Positions 1 through 6,233 are shown, counted from the stretch's first letter. The stretch: 8,532 nucleotides of DNA from Actinomycetes bacterium (GCA_021794705.1 JAJYQH010000313.1:1-8532), one strand, 5' to 3'. The notes: generated by a model from the letters alone, not told the origin. Numbers and translations: made by a program.

Positions 1-342
1 CCCCGACCCGTGCGTGCCGGTCGACACCGCGCCGGCGACCGAGATGTGCGGCAGCGAGCCCATGTTGTGCAGCGCCCGCCCCCGCTCCTCGAGCCAGGCC
101 GCCAGCTCGCCGTAGCGGACGCCGCCGCCGAGGGTGACCGTGTCGGCGTCCAGGTCGATGTCGGCGGGCAGGTCGAGGACGCTGAGCAGGGTGCCGTCGG
201 TGTCGGCGATGTCGGTGAACGAGTGCCGCGTGCCGAGCGGGCGCACCTTCCCGGACGCCGCCACCGCCGCCCGCGCCTCGTCGATCGTCGCCGGCGCGAC
301 GAGATTGCCGTGGAACTCATAGGTGCCCGACCAGTTGCGCAT
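1..342 (-). CDS. FAD-dependent alditol oxidase (AldO/xylitol oxidase type), N-terminal part only
   Basis: The window holds the first 114 residues; the rest lies beyond the left edge. The protein begins MRNWSGTYEF, has RPLGTRHSF at residues 34-42 and ends in the window with LPHISVAGAVSTGTHGSG. These match the FAD-binding (PCMH/VAO-type) domain of Streptomyces coelicolor alditol oxidase, whose motifs as I recall them are NWAGN, GSGHSFNEIA and LPHISVAGSVATGTHGSG. His40 sits where AldO carries its covalent FAD link. The family oxidises terminal hydroxyls of alditols such as xylitol or sorbitol to aldoses with O2, giving H2O2, in the cytoplasm. Related VAO sugar-lactone oxidases are the main alternative. 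The ATG at 342 was chosen because NWSG then falls at the usual N-terminus. An in-frame GTG at 357 would add five residues, and neither start has a clear ribosome binding site. It is divergent from the TetR gene at 440, which suggests TetR control. Confidence 0.88.
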   Translation of the reverse strand, partial: MRNWSGTYEFHGNLVAPATIDEARAAVAASGKVRPLGTRHSFTDIADTDGTLLSVLDLPADIDLDADTVTLGGGVRYGELAAWLEERGRALHNMGSLPHISVAGAVSTGTHGSG

Positions 343-370
343 GCGCCATGCAACCACGGCCACACCGCCG

Positions 371-394
371 CCGGACAGCACTTCCGCTGACCGG
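371..394. promoter_or_regulatory. Candidate TetR operator (24-bp imperfect palindrome)
   Basis: CCGGACAGC, a 6-bp spacer (acttcc) and GCTGACCGG form inverted arms that match at 8 of 9 positions. The site lies in the 97-bp gap between the divergent alditol oxidase and tetR starts, next to the -10-like element at 407-412. TetR-family proteins usually bind such palindromes between their own gene and a divergent target, so autoregulation together with control of the oxidase is a reasonable inference. The arms are GC-rich, so chance similarity cannot be excluded. Confidence 0.4.
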
Positions 395-406
395 ACGGTT
401 GGACGA

Positions 407-412
407 TATTCT
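407..412 (+). promoter_or_regulatory. Candidate -10 element for tetR
   Basis: TATTCT fits the actinobacterial -10 pattern TAnnnT and lies in the only AT-richer patch of this intergenic region. Transcription would start near 418-420, giving a leader of about 20 nt with GGAGG ahead of the tetR ATG. No good -35 hexamer is visible at the usual distance. On the other strand the overlapping bases 403-408 read TATCGT, also TAnnnT, so the two divergent genes may use overlapping promoters. Confidence 0.35.
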
Positions 413-439
413 TGCCTGGGGAATTGATCGGAGGCTGCC

Positions 440-1051
440 ATGGCGGGAGTGCGGGGACGCCGCCCGGCCGGGTCGACCACCCGCGACGACATCGCCACCG
501 CGGCCAAGCGCCAGTTCGCCGACCTCGGCTACCCGGGCACCACGATCCGTTCCATCGCCCGGGAGGCGCGCGTCGACCCGAGGCTGGTCACCCACTACTT
601 CGGCACCAAACAGGACCTGTTCATGGCCGTGTTCGACCTGCCGATCGTGCCCGAGCGCCTGTTCGACGACTCGATCGCCGAGGCCGCGGCGAGCGGCGCG
701 CCGTTCGGGAACGTCTTCGCCCGTCATGTCGTGCGCCTCCTGCGCACCCCGGAATTCGGCCAGGCGGCCAGCGGGCTGCTGCGCGCCGCGGCCACCGAGC
801 CCGCCGCCGCCGCGCTGATCAGCGCCTTCATCAGTGAGCGGATCATCGGTCCGCTGCTCGCCCGGATCGGGCGCGAGAGCGAGCCGCTGCGGGGGGTGCT
901 GGCCGGCAGCCAGGTGGCCGGGCTCGTGCTCGCCATGCTGGTGGTGCAGGTCGACCCGCTGCCGCGCGCCGAGGAGGACGATCTCGTCGACCTCCTCGGC
1001 CCCGTGTTCCAGCACTATCTGGTCGGCACCGGGCCGGACCGGCGTCCGTGA
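440..1051 (+). CDS. TetR/AcrR-family transcriptional regulator
   Basis: This 203-aa protein is a typical length for the family. Residues 15-65 form the TetR N-terminal DNA-binding domain: a first helix (TRDDIATAAKRQFADLGY), then TTIRSIAREARVDPRLVTHYFGTKQDLF, which is the helix-turn-helix with the characteristic Y-F-x-T/S-K end. The C-terminal half (about 70-195) is the ligand-binding and dimerisation domain. Its ending, with LRGVLAGSQVAGLVLAM and then VDLLGPVFQHYL, resembles the TetR_C_16-like class common in actinobacteria. A GGAGG ribosome binding site about 5 nt upstream supports the ATG at 440. The gene is divergent from the alditol oxidase and precedes the mutarotase on the same strand, so the oxidase is the likeliest target besides itself. 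The ligand cannot be told from sequence; a sugar-related effector is only a guess from the neighbours. Confidence 0.93.
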   Translation: MAGVRGRRPAGSTTRDDIATAAKRQFADLGYPGTTIRSIAREARVDPRLVTHYFGTKQDLFMAVFDLPIVPERLFDDSIAEAAASGAPFGNVFARHVVRLLRTPEFGQAASGLLRAAATEPAAAALISAFISERIIGPLLARIGRESEPLRGVLAGSQVAGLVLAMLVVQVDPLPRAEEDDLVDLLGPVFQHYLVGTGPDRRP

Positions 1052-1067
1052 CCCGATGTGCATCGGG
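1052..1067 (+). terminator. Short hairpin directly after tetR
   Basis: CCCGATG, TG, CATCGGG is a perfect 7-bp inverted repeat that begins at the base after the tetR stop codon. There is no T-run behind it. It could be a weak terminator that separates tetR from the mutarotase, or a protein-binding palindrome. ATCGGG recurs once at 1085-1090. Confidence 0.35.
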
Positions 1068-1099
1068 CGCACACCGCCGTGACGATCGGGCTACTGCAC

Positions 1100-1130
1100 T
1101 TGATTCGACCCCCACCCCAGCAAGTACCGT
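1100..1130 (+). promoter_or_regulatory. Candidate promoter for a leaderless mutarotase mRNA
   Basis: TTGATT at 1100-1105 resembles a -35 box and TACCGT at 1125-1130 fits the TAnnnT -10 pattern. The spacer is 19 bp, slightly long. The A of the ATG at 1138 is the eighth base after the -10 element, which is where transcription would normally start. No Shine-Dalgarno sequence precedes the ATG. Both facts fit a leaderless transcript, which is common in actinobacteria. Confidence 0.4.
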
Positions 1131-1137
1131 CGTCCCT

Positions 1138-2064
1138 ATGTCTTCGACCACCACCGATCGCGAGACCGGACGCCGCGAACGTCGGCTCCCGGACGGCATG
1201 ACCGCCAGCGATCATCCCCTCTCTTCCATCGACATCGAGACCCCCGAAGCCACCGGACGGGTGCTGCGCCAGGGCGCTCAGGTGCTCGAGTGGGCGCCGA
1301 CGGCCACCGGACCGGTGCTGTGGGTCTCCTCCAAGGCTCGCTTCGAGCCGGGCCACGAGGTCCGCGGCGGCGTCCCCGTCTGCTTTCCCTGGTTCGGCGC
1401 CGGCGTCCACGGGCACCGCAAGCCGTCGCACGGGGTGGCGCGCACCAGCACCTGGCAGCTCGTCGAGAGTGGCATGCCCGAGGGCGTGGGCCACCTCCTG
1501 TTCCAGCTCACGGCGTCCGACCTCGCCGACGGCCCCGACCCCGACGCCCTGCCCGGCGGTGCCGTCGCCTACCTGTCGGTGGCCATGGCCGACAAGCTCC
1601 GCATCGACCTCACCGTGCAGGCCGGCAGCGAGGAGTTCACCTTCGAGGAGGCGCTGCACACCTACTTCTCCGTGGGCGAGCTCAAGCGGGTGAGCATCGA
1701 GGGGCTCGACGGGCACGACTACGCCGACAAGACGAGGGACTTCGAGCAGCTTCGCCAGGAGGGCGACGTCACCTTCGACGGCGAGGTCGACCGGGTGTAC
1801 GACCACAGCGGAGCGGCCCGCATCGTCGACCCCCTGCTGCAGCGCACGATCACCGTCGCGAAGCGCAACTCGGCGAGCACGATCGTCTGGAACCCGGGCT
1901 CCGACAAGGTCACCTCCATCGTCGACATCGACGACACCGAGTGGAGCGGCTTTGTCTGCGTCGAGACCGGCAACGTCCGCGAGCACGCCATCACCCTGCA
2001 GCCGGGTGACAGTCACACGATGACCGTGGTCATCGACGTGGCGCTGCACAAGCAGGCCGACTAG
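1138..2064 (+). CDS. D-hexose-6-phosphate mutarotase (glucose-6-phosphate 1-epimerase, YeaD type)
   Basis: The 308-aa protein belongs to the aldose-1-epimerase-like superfamily (beta-sandwich). It interconverts alpha and beta anomers of hexose 6-phosphates in the cytoplasm. Recognisable signatures are GGVPVCFPWFG at 78-88, PSHGVARTSTW at 96-106, ALHTYFSVG at 172-180, WNPGSDK at 251-257 and FVCVETGNV at 272-280. By family knowledge His98, His174 and Glu276 are the expected catalytic residues, and all are present. The residues before about 27 look like a dispensable extension. A start at 1198 (MTASDHPLSS) is possible but has no ribosome binding site, whereas the ATG at 1138 sits just where a leaderless transcript would begin. 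The gene is separated from tetR by 86 bp and is probably a single-gene unit ending at the hairpin at 2071-2114. A housekeeping sugar-phosphate role, or a link to the nearby sugar genes, are both possible. Confidence 0.92.
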   Translation: MSSTTTDRETGRRERRLPDGMTASDHPLSSIDIETPEATGRVLRQGAQVLEWAPTATGPVLWVSSKARFEPGHEVRGGVPVCFPWFGAGVHGHRKPSHGVARTSTWQLVESGMPEGVGHLLFQLTASDLADGPDPDALPGGAVAYLSVAMADKLRIDLTVQAGSEEFTFEEALHTYFSVGELKRVSIEGLDGHDYADKTRDFEQLRQEGDVTFDGEVDRVYDHSGAARIVDPLLQRTITVAKRNSASTIVWNPGSDKVTSIVDIDDTEWSGFVCVETGNVREHAITLQPGDSHTMTVVIDVALHKQAD

Positions 2065-2070
2065 TACGCG

Positions 2071-2114
2071 ACGACCCCCGCCGACCCGCCTCTGCGGCGG
2101 TCGGCGGGGGTCGT
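2071..2114. terminator. Bidirectional hairpin between convergent genes
   Basis: ACGACCCCCGCCGAC (2071-2085) and GTCGGCGGGGGTCGT (2100-2114) are perfect 15-bp inverted arms around a 14-nt loop. It starts 6 nt after the mutarotase stop and 24 nt after the stop of the convergent minus-strand gene at 2139. There is no T-run on either side, which is common for GC-rich actinobacterial terminators. Position and stem strength make termination from both sides the best reading. Confidence 0.85.
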
Positions 2115-2138
2115 GCTCTGTCCGGGTCAGGGCTCCGG

Positions 2139-3068
2139 TCAGAGGTCGGGGCTGATCAGCGGACGCAGCGTCCGCTGGGCGATGCGCAGTCCCTCGCACA
2201 CCTTCTCCGGCGTCCCGCCCCACAACGGGTCCTCGTGCTCGACCGACAGGGTGCCGGTGAAGCCCACCTCGTAGAGCCGGTCGACGACATGGCTCCAGTC
2301 GACGATCCCGCGGCCGGGGATGCGGTAGCGCCACCACCCCATCGCCCAGGGGTTGTCGCCCTTCTCGACCAGTCCGAAGAAGCCGTACTGGTTGCGCTTG
2401 TCGTCGAAGATCTCGAGGTCCTTCGCCTGGGCGTGCACGATGTACTCGGCGAACGGGGCGATGGTGGCGATCGGGTCGATGCCGATCCACGTGAGGTGGC
2501 TGGGATCCCAGTTGAGGTAGAACCCGAGCTCCTTGGTCATCCACTCCCACAGCTCCGGGGAGTAGGCGATGTTGCCCGGGTAGCCGTCGGGGTGCCAGCC
2601 CTCCATCACGCAGTTCTCGACGATGAGCTTGATCCCGCGCTCGCCGGCGTAGTCGACGAGTTCGGGCAGCACCCGCTCCGCCTCGCGCATGTTCTCGCGG
2701 ACGCTCTTGCTCACGTCGCGGCCGAGGAAGGTGCCGACGTAGGGCACGTCGAGCATCTGCGCGGCGTCGATCGCGTGCTTGAGGTGGGTGCGGATCTCCT
2801 CCCGTCGCGCCAGATCGCCGATGAGGTTGTTCTCGTAGTAGGCGAACGCCGAGATCTCCAGGCCGGTGCGCTCCATGAGCGCCCGGGTCTCGTCGGCGTC
2901 CTTCTCGGTGAACGTGGCGACGGGCAGGTGGGCGGCCTCGAAGTCGCGTCCGCCGGTGCTCGGCCACACCGCCACCTCGAGCCGCTCGTACCCGGTCTGC
3001 TTGGCGAACTCGGCCACCTGCTCCAGCGACCAGCTGGGCAGGCAGGCCGTCAACATTCCCAGTTTCAT
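2139..3068 (-). CDS. Sugar phosphate isomerase/epimerase-like TIM-barrel protein (309 aa)
   Basis: The protein is a xylose-isomerase-like TIM barrel (AP endonuclease 2 family, PF01261 type), a usual length for the class. Likely metal ligands at strand ends are Glu151 (LIVENCVMEGWH), Asp188 and His191 (LNWDPSHLTW), His212 (EYIVHAQAKD) and Glu277 (LSVEHEDPLW). These are the expected E, D/H, H, E positions of a divalent-metal epimerase. The segment GWWRYRIPGRGIVDW at 244-258 is typical of a subgroup that I associate with MocA-type dehydrogenases and keto-sugar chemistry, as with E. coli YcjR; this assignment is from memory. The ATG at 3068 has GGAGA about 8 nt upstream. It follows the dehydrogenase at 3097 by 28 nt and is the last gene of the block, ending at the hairpin at 2071-2114. 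The exact substrate is unknown; inosose or 3-keto-glycoside isomerisation are candidates. Confidence 0.88.
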   Translation of the reverse strand: MKLGMLTACLPSWSLEQVAEFAKQTGYERLEVAVWPSTGGRDFEAAHLPVATFTEKDADETRALMERTGLEISAFAYYENNLIGDLARREEIRTHLKHAIDAAQMLDVPYVGTFLGRDVSKSVRENMREAERVLPELVDYAGERGIKLIVENCVMEGWHPDGYPGNIAYSPELWEWMTKELGFYLNWDPSHLTWIGIDPIATIAPFAEYIVHAQAKDLEIFDDKRNQYGFFGLVEKGDNPWAMGWWRYRIPGRGIVDWSHVVDRLYEVGFTGTLSVEHEDPLWGGTPEKVCEGLRIAQRTLRPLISPDL

Positions 3069-3096
3069 CTGTGCTTCTCCGCTTGTCGGGGCGATG

Positions 3097-4194
3097 TCAG
3101 AACGTGACGGACTCGCCGGTGGAGGCCGAGGTGTAGATCGCCTCGAGGATCTCGGTGACGACCACCGCCTGTTCGGGCTTGACCAGCGGCTCGGTGTCGT
3201 TGAGCACGGCGTCGATCCAGGCCGCCGCCTCACGGGCACCCGGGTCGGGACCGCCGGGGCCACCGAAGCCGTAGGCACGCACCGACGGACCGGGCTGAGT
3301 GAACACCGTCTTGCCGCCGGCGACCCCGTTGAGCACGGCCTCGACGTAGCCGTTGTCGGTGATCATCTCCGCACCGCCCTTCGTGCCGGCAAGGGTGCAG
3401 GACGCCTCCCGCGACCGGAGCACGTTGAGCGCCCAGGCCGCCTCGAGGAAGATCGTCGCGCCGTTCTTCATCTTGATGAAGCCGAACGCGGAGTCCTCGG
3501 TGGAGAAGTTCTGCTGGTCGAACTCCGACCCCTCGTCACCGTAGGGGATCTCGGCGATCTTGTGGAAGACCTGCCCGCTGACCTGGTCGACCTCGTAGTT
3601 GCCCATGTACCACAGGGTGAGGTCGAGGGCGTGGGTGCCGATGTCGATGAGCGGGCCGCCGCCCTGCTTCTCGACGTCGGTGAACACCCCCCACGTGGGG
3701 ACGCCCCGCCGGCGCACGGCGTGCGCCTTGGCGAGGTAGATGTCGCCGAGCGAGCCCTCGTCGACGGCGCGGCGGACGAACTGGGCGTCGTCGCGGAACC
3801 GGTTCTGGTAGCCGATGGTGAGCTTGCGTCCGGTGCGCCGGGCGGTTTCGAGCATCTTGCGCGCCTCGGCCCCGTTGATGGCCATCGGCTTCTCGCACAT
3901 GACGTGCTTGCCGGCCTCGAGGGCGGCGCAGGTGATCTCGCTGTGCGACACGTTCCACGTGCACACGTGGATGACGTCGATCGAGGGGTCGTTGACGACC
4001 TCGTGCCAATCCGTGGTGGTGTACGCGCCCTCGGCGCCGTACTGCTCGAGGTACTTGTCGCACAGGTCCTGGTTGAAGTCGCAGAAAGCGACGATGTCGA
4101 CCTTGTCGCTCACCGACGCGAGGCCGGGGAGGTGCTTGAGCCGGGCGATGAAGCCCAGCCCGATGATGCCCACGCGGAGCTTCTTCTCAGACAT
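3097..4194 (-). CDS. Gfo/Idh/MocA-family NAD(P)-dependent sugar dehydrogenase (365 aa, His type)
   Basis: Residues 6-120 are a Rossmann domain with RVGIIGLGFIA (7-17) as the dinucleotide loop. The acidic Asp39 after strand 2 (IVAFCDFNQD) suggests NAD rather than NADP. CEKPMA at 100-105 carries the conserved Lys102. The C-terminal alpha/beta domain has GGGPLIDIGTHALDLTLW at 178-195, where Asp184 and His188 complete the usual Lys/Asp/His catalytic set. The family oxidises secondary hydroxyls of sugars, cyclitols or glycosides to ketones, or the reverse. The ATG at 4194 has AAGGAAGAG about 10 nt upstream; an in-frame GTG at 4218 would add eight residues with less support. It is followed after 28 nt by the isomerase at 3068, a typical dehydrogenase-isomerase pair. 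The hairpin at 4240-4264 separates it from the other pair upstream, so it may have its own promoter, though I see none that is convincing. No distinct substrate can be assigned. Confidence 0.92.
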   Translation of the reverse strand: MSEKKLRVGIIGLGFIARLKHLPGLASVSDKVDIVAFCDFNQDLCDKYLEQYGAEGAYTTTDWHEVVNDPSIDVIHVCTWNVSHSEITCAALEAGKHVMCEKPMAINGAEARKMLETARRTGRKLTIGYQNRFRDDAQFVRRAVDEGSLGDIYLAKAHAVRRRGVPTWGVFTDVEKQGGGPLIDIGTHALDLTLWYMGNYEVDQVSGQVFHKIAEIPYGDEGSEFDQQNFSTEDSAFGFIKMKNGATIFLEAAWALNVLRSREASCTLAGTKGGAEMITDNGYVEAVLNGVAGGKTVFTQPGPSVRAYGFGGPGGPDPGAREAAAWIDAVLNDTEPLVKPEQAVVVTEILEAIYTSASTGESVTF

Positions 4195-4239
4195 CCTTGT
4201 CGTGCTCTTCCTTGTCACTAGCGGTGTGGATGAGGGGAT

Positions 4240-4264
4240 GGCGGGACCGCCGGGCGGTCCCGCC
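4240..4264 (-). terminator. Strong hairpin in the middle of the sugar block
   Basis: GGCGGGACCGCC (4240-4251) and GGCGGTCCCGCC (4253-4264) are perfect 12-bp inverted arms with a single-base spacer; as RNA the apex would open to a small loop. It lies 12 nt past the stop of the minus-strand dehydrogenase at 4277 and about 45 nt before the start at 4194. No T-run follows on the minus strand. It may terminate the first gene pair, attenuate read-through, or protect the upstream mRNA's 3' end. Confidence 0.6.
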
Positions 4265-4276
4265 AGGGTGAGGGGT

Positions 4277-5374
4277 TCAGCCGACGAGCGCGGCCGTCGG
4301 GCTCCACCCCTCGGGGAGCAGGTCGACCGGCGCCACGGTGCTGTCGATGCCCACGGTGCCTCCGGCGTCGACGGCCCGGTTGATCGCCAGCATGATCTCC
4401 AGCACGTGGTAGGCCAGCTCGCCGGTCGCCCGGTGCGGCGTGCCCGCGGCGATGCTGCGCGCCATGTCGACGACACCGATGCCGCGGCCGGCGCCGGCCG
4501 GGTCGACGTCGACGACCTCGACGATCTCCTCGCCGCGCACCACGGGGGCCCCGTGGCGGGTGACCCGGCCACCGAAGGTGTTGGGGTCGCTGGCCTCGAT
4601 GGTGGCGTCGACACCGCCGAACTCCAGCACCCGCCGCGTCCGGGACGAGTCGAAGCTGAAGATGGCGGTGCTGGTGGCACCCGAGGCGTGGGTGAGCAAC
4701 GCCTCGGCGTGGGTGGGCACCTCGACGGGGAACACGCTGCCCTGCCGGGGGCCGGCGTGCACGGTGCGCTCGAGCCGGGCCCGTCCGCCGGTCGCCGTGA
4801 CGCTGGTCACCGGGCCGAGCCCGAGCACCAGGCTGGTGAGGTAGTAGGGACCGATGTCGAGCACCGGCCCACCGCCCGGACCGTAGAAGAACTCGATGCT
4901 CGGGTGCCACAGGTCGGGTCCGCGGTTCTGCATCACGGCGAGGCCGGTGACTGCGCCGCCGATCCCCTCCCGCACGAGCCGCAGCGTGGTCTGGATGCCC
5001 GGGCCGAGCACGGTGTCGGGGGCGCATCCGACCCGCAGCCCCTTCCGGGTCGCCAGGTCGAGGACCCCCCTCGCCGCCTCCAGCGAGGTGGCGAGGGGCT
5101 TCTCGCTCCAGATGTGCTTGCCGGCCTCGAGCGCCATCAGGTCGACGTCGGCATGCGCGGTCGGAACCGTGAGGTTGACGATCAGTTCGACATCGGGATG
5201 GGCGAGCACGTCCTGAGCCGTGCCCGCGTCCGGGACGCCGTACTTCTCGGCCTGGGCCCGCGCCCGCTCGACGTCGATGTCGCCGACGGCGACGACCTCG
5301 ACATCGGGGTAGCCGGCCAGGTGCGTGAGGTACTGGTCGCTGATGTTGCCAGCGCCGATGAGACCGGTGCGCAC
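4277..5374 (-). CDS. Gfo/Idh/MocA-family oxidoreductase (365 aa, Tyr type)
   Basis: The N-terminal Rossmann fold has RTGLIGAGNIS at 2-12, and Asp32 in VVAVGDIDVERA suggests NAD. WSEKPLA at 89-95 holds Lys92. The substrate domain reads GGGPVLDIGPYYLTSLVLG at 167-185, so Asp173 is kept but the position that is His in the sister enzyme at 3097-4194 is Tyr177. Tyrosine at this place is known in other family members (dihydrodiol dehydrogenase and glucose-fructose oxidoreductase, from memory), so activity is expected. A C-terminal SPTAALVG tail ends the protein. The start is GTG at 5374. The gap to the upstream stop is only 9 nt, and the GAGG-like ribosome binding site overlaps that stop, so translation is probably coupled to the isomerase at 5384-6121. 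A hairpin follows 12 nt after the stop. The substrate is unknown; it likely works on the same or a related sugar as its neighbour. Confidence 0.91.
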   Translation of the reverse strand: MRTGLIGAGNISDQYLTHLAGYPDVEVVAVGDIDVERARAQAEKYGVPDAGTAQDVLAHPDVELIVNLTVPTAHADVDLMALEAGKHIWSEKPLATSLEAARGVLDLATRKGLRVGCAPDTVLGPGIQTTLRLVREGIGGAVTGLAVMQNRGPDLWHPSIEFFYGPGGGPVLDIGPYYLTSLVLGLGPVTSVTATGGRARLERTVHAGPRQGSVFPVEVPTHAEALLTHASGATSTAIFSFDSSRTRRVLEFGGVDATIEASDPNTFGGRVTRHGAPVVRGEEIVEVVDVDPAGAGRGIGVVDMARSIAAGTPHRATGELAYHVLEIMLAINRAVDAGGTVGIDSTVAPVDLLPEGWSPTAALVG

Positions 5375-5383
5375 GCAGCCGCC

Positions 5384-6121
5384 TCAGGCCTGCTTGCCGG
5401 CCACGTACTGCAGCGACTCGACAGTCGCCTGCACGACGTCGGTGCCGCAGGAGTCGAACTCGACCACCCACACCTTGTCGCGGCCCGCCTCGAGGATGGA
5501 GTCGACGTCGAGTTCGCCGGTGCCGACGGCCACGTTGTCGGCACGCTCGTCGAGCCGGCCGTCCTTGATGTGCAGGTGGGTCACCCGGTCGCCGAGCTTG
5601 GCGAGCAGAGCCGGCACATCCTGACCGCCGAACGCGGCCCAGAACGTGTCGAGTTCGAGCAGCACCTTGTCGTCGAGCTTCGACACGAGGTACTCGTAGC
5701 CGGTGGTGCCGTTGACCTCGTGCTTGAACTCGAAATCGTGGTTGTGGTAACCGATGCGGAAGCCGGCGGCCTCGGCGACGGGCACCAGCGCGTTGAGCTT
5801 GTCGGCGAGGATGTCGAGTTGCTCGGCCGAGGCGAAGGCGCTCGGGTCGTAGTGGGGCAGGAAGATCGTCTTCGTGCCGAAGTCCTTGCAGATGGCGAAC
5901 AGCGCATCGAGGTCGTCGTTGTCGACGATGCGGGCGTGGATGCTCGGCGAGGAGATGCCGTGGCGGCGGAGCGCCTCGGGCAGCCAGTCGGCGAAACGCT
6001 CGGGAGCGAAGCCCTCGATGGCGTTCGCGCCCGCGGCGGTGAGCTTGTCGAGCACGGCGTCCGCGGTCTCAGGGGTGATCGCGTCGCGGAGGGAGTAGAG
6101 CTGAACGGAGAGAACGGTCAT
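5384..6121 (-). CDS. Sugar phosphate isomerase/epimerase-like TIM-barrel protein (245 aa)
   Basis: This is a second, shorter PF01261-type TIM barrel, with little visible similarity to the 309-aa one. It starts MTVLSVQLYSLRD, with a Q-L-Y-S-L-R opening common in this family. Other signatures are GYHNHDFEF at 124-132, LLELDTFWA at 154-162, THLHIKDGR at 181-189 and VVEFDSCG at 219-226. Glu156, His184 and Glu221 are likely metal ligands; where many relatives have a Glu on the earlier strand, this one has the His126-Asn-His128 cluster. The ATG at 6121 is preferred because GGGGAAGAG lies at good distance (about 8 nt); a GTG at 6130 would sit directly on that site. It is the first gene of the block and is followed after 9 nt by the dehydrogenase at 5374. 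The reaction is unknown; epimerisation or dehydration of a keto-sugar or inosose is plausible. Confidence 0.88.
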   Translation of the reverse strand: MTVLSVQLYSLRDAITPETADAVLDKLTAAGANAIEGFAPERFADWLPEALRRHGISSPSIHARIVDNDDLDALFAICKDFGTKTIFLPHYDPSAFASAEQLDILADKLNALVPVAEAAGFRIGYHNHDFEFKHEVNGTTGYEYLVSKLDDKVLLELDTFWAAFGGQDVPALLAKLGDRVTHLHIKDGRLDERADNVAVGTGELDVDSILEAGRDKVWVVEFDSCGTDVVQATVESLQYVAGKQA

Positions 6122-6131
6122 GCCCGACACT

Positions 6132-6158
6132 CTTCCCCAAAACTGACCACTTGGGAAG
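6132..6158 (-). promoter_or_regulatory. Inverted repeat covering the ribosome binding site of the first sugar-block gene
   Basis: On the plus strand CTTCCCCAA (6132-6140) and TTGGGAAG (6151-6158) are inverted arms with one bulged base and a 10-nt spacer. In the minus-strand mRNA the second arm is UUGGGGAAG, which contains the Shine-Dalgarno sequence for the ATG at 6121. The repeat could be a DNA operator or an RNA stem that masks the ribosome binding site. I cannot identify a matching known regulator. Confidence 0.4.
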
Positions 6159-6214
6159 GGTCATCCGCGGGATGTCCCACACTCGGTCCGACGGCTCTCC
6201 GCACGACGCCGACG

Positions 6215-6228
6215 CAACCCCCGGGTTG
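6215..6228 (-). terminator. Weak hairpin after the SSB-like gene
   Basis: CAACCC, CC, GGGTTG is a 6-bp inverted repeat starting 5 nt after the stop of the minus-strand SSB-like gene. There is no T-run and the stem is short, so termination here is only a possibility. The remaining intergenic bases 6159-6214 show no clear promoter. Confidence 0.25.
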
Positions 6229-6233
6229 GGCGC

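Noticed and set aside
440..1072. Minus-strand frame (251 codons, 317-1072) opposite tetR
   Set aside because: The plus-strand TetR helix-turn-helix, ribosome binding site and length are clear, and the minus frame has no family signature. The alditol oxidase uses a different minus frame ending its visible part at position 1.
1052..1090. CRISPR-like or direct-repeat structure from the repeated ATCGGG
   Set aside because: Only three short, irregularly placed copies occur and two of them form one hairpin; there is no repeat-spacer periodicity.
1015..2967. A 650-codon minus-strand frame spanning the mutarotase, the terminator and most of the 309-aa isomerase
   Set aside because: It crosses the convergent terminator, overlaps two well-supported genes in wrong frames and is Arg/Pro/Gly-rich without domain features.
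2139..6121. The sugar block as a standard myo-inositol (iol) operon
   Set aside because: No iolB, iolC, iolD or iolA homologue is in the window, and the dehydrogenases and barrels have no feature that singles out inositol. An inositol substrate remains possible but is not supported.
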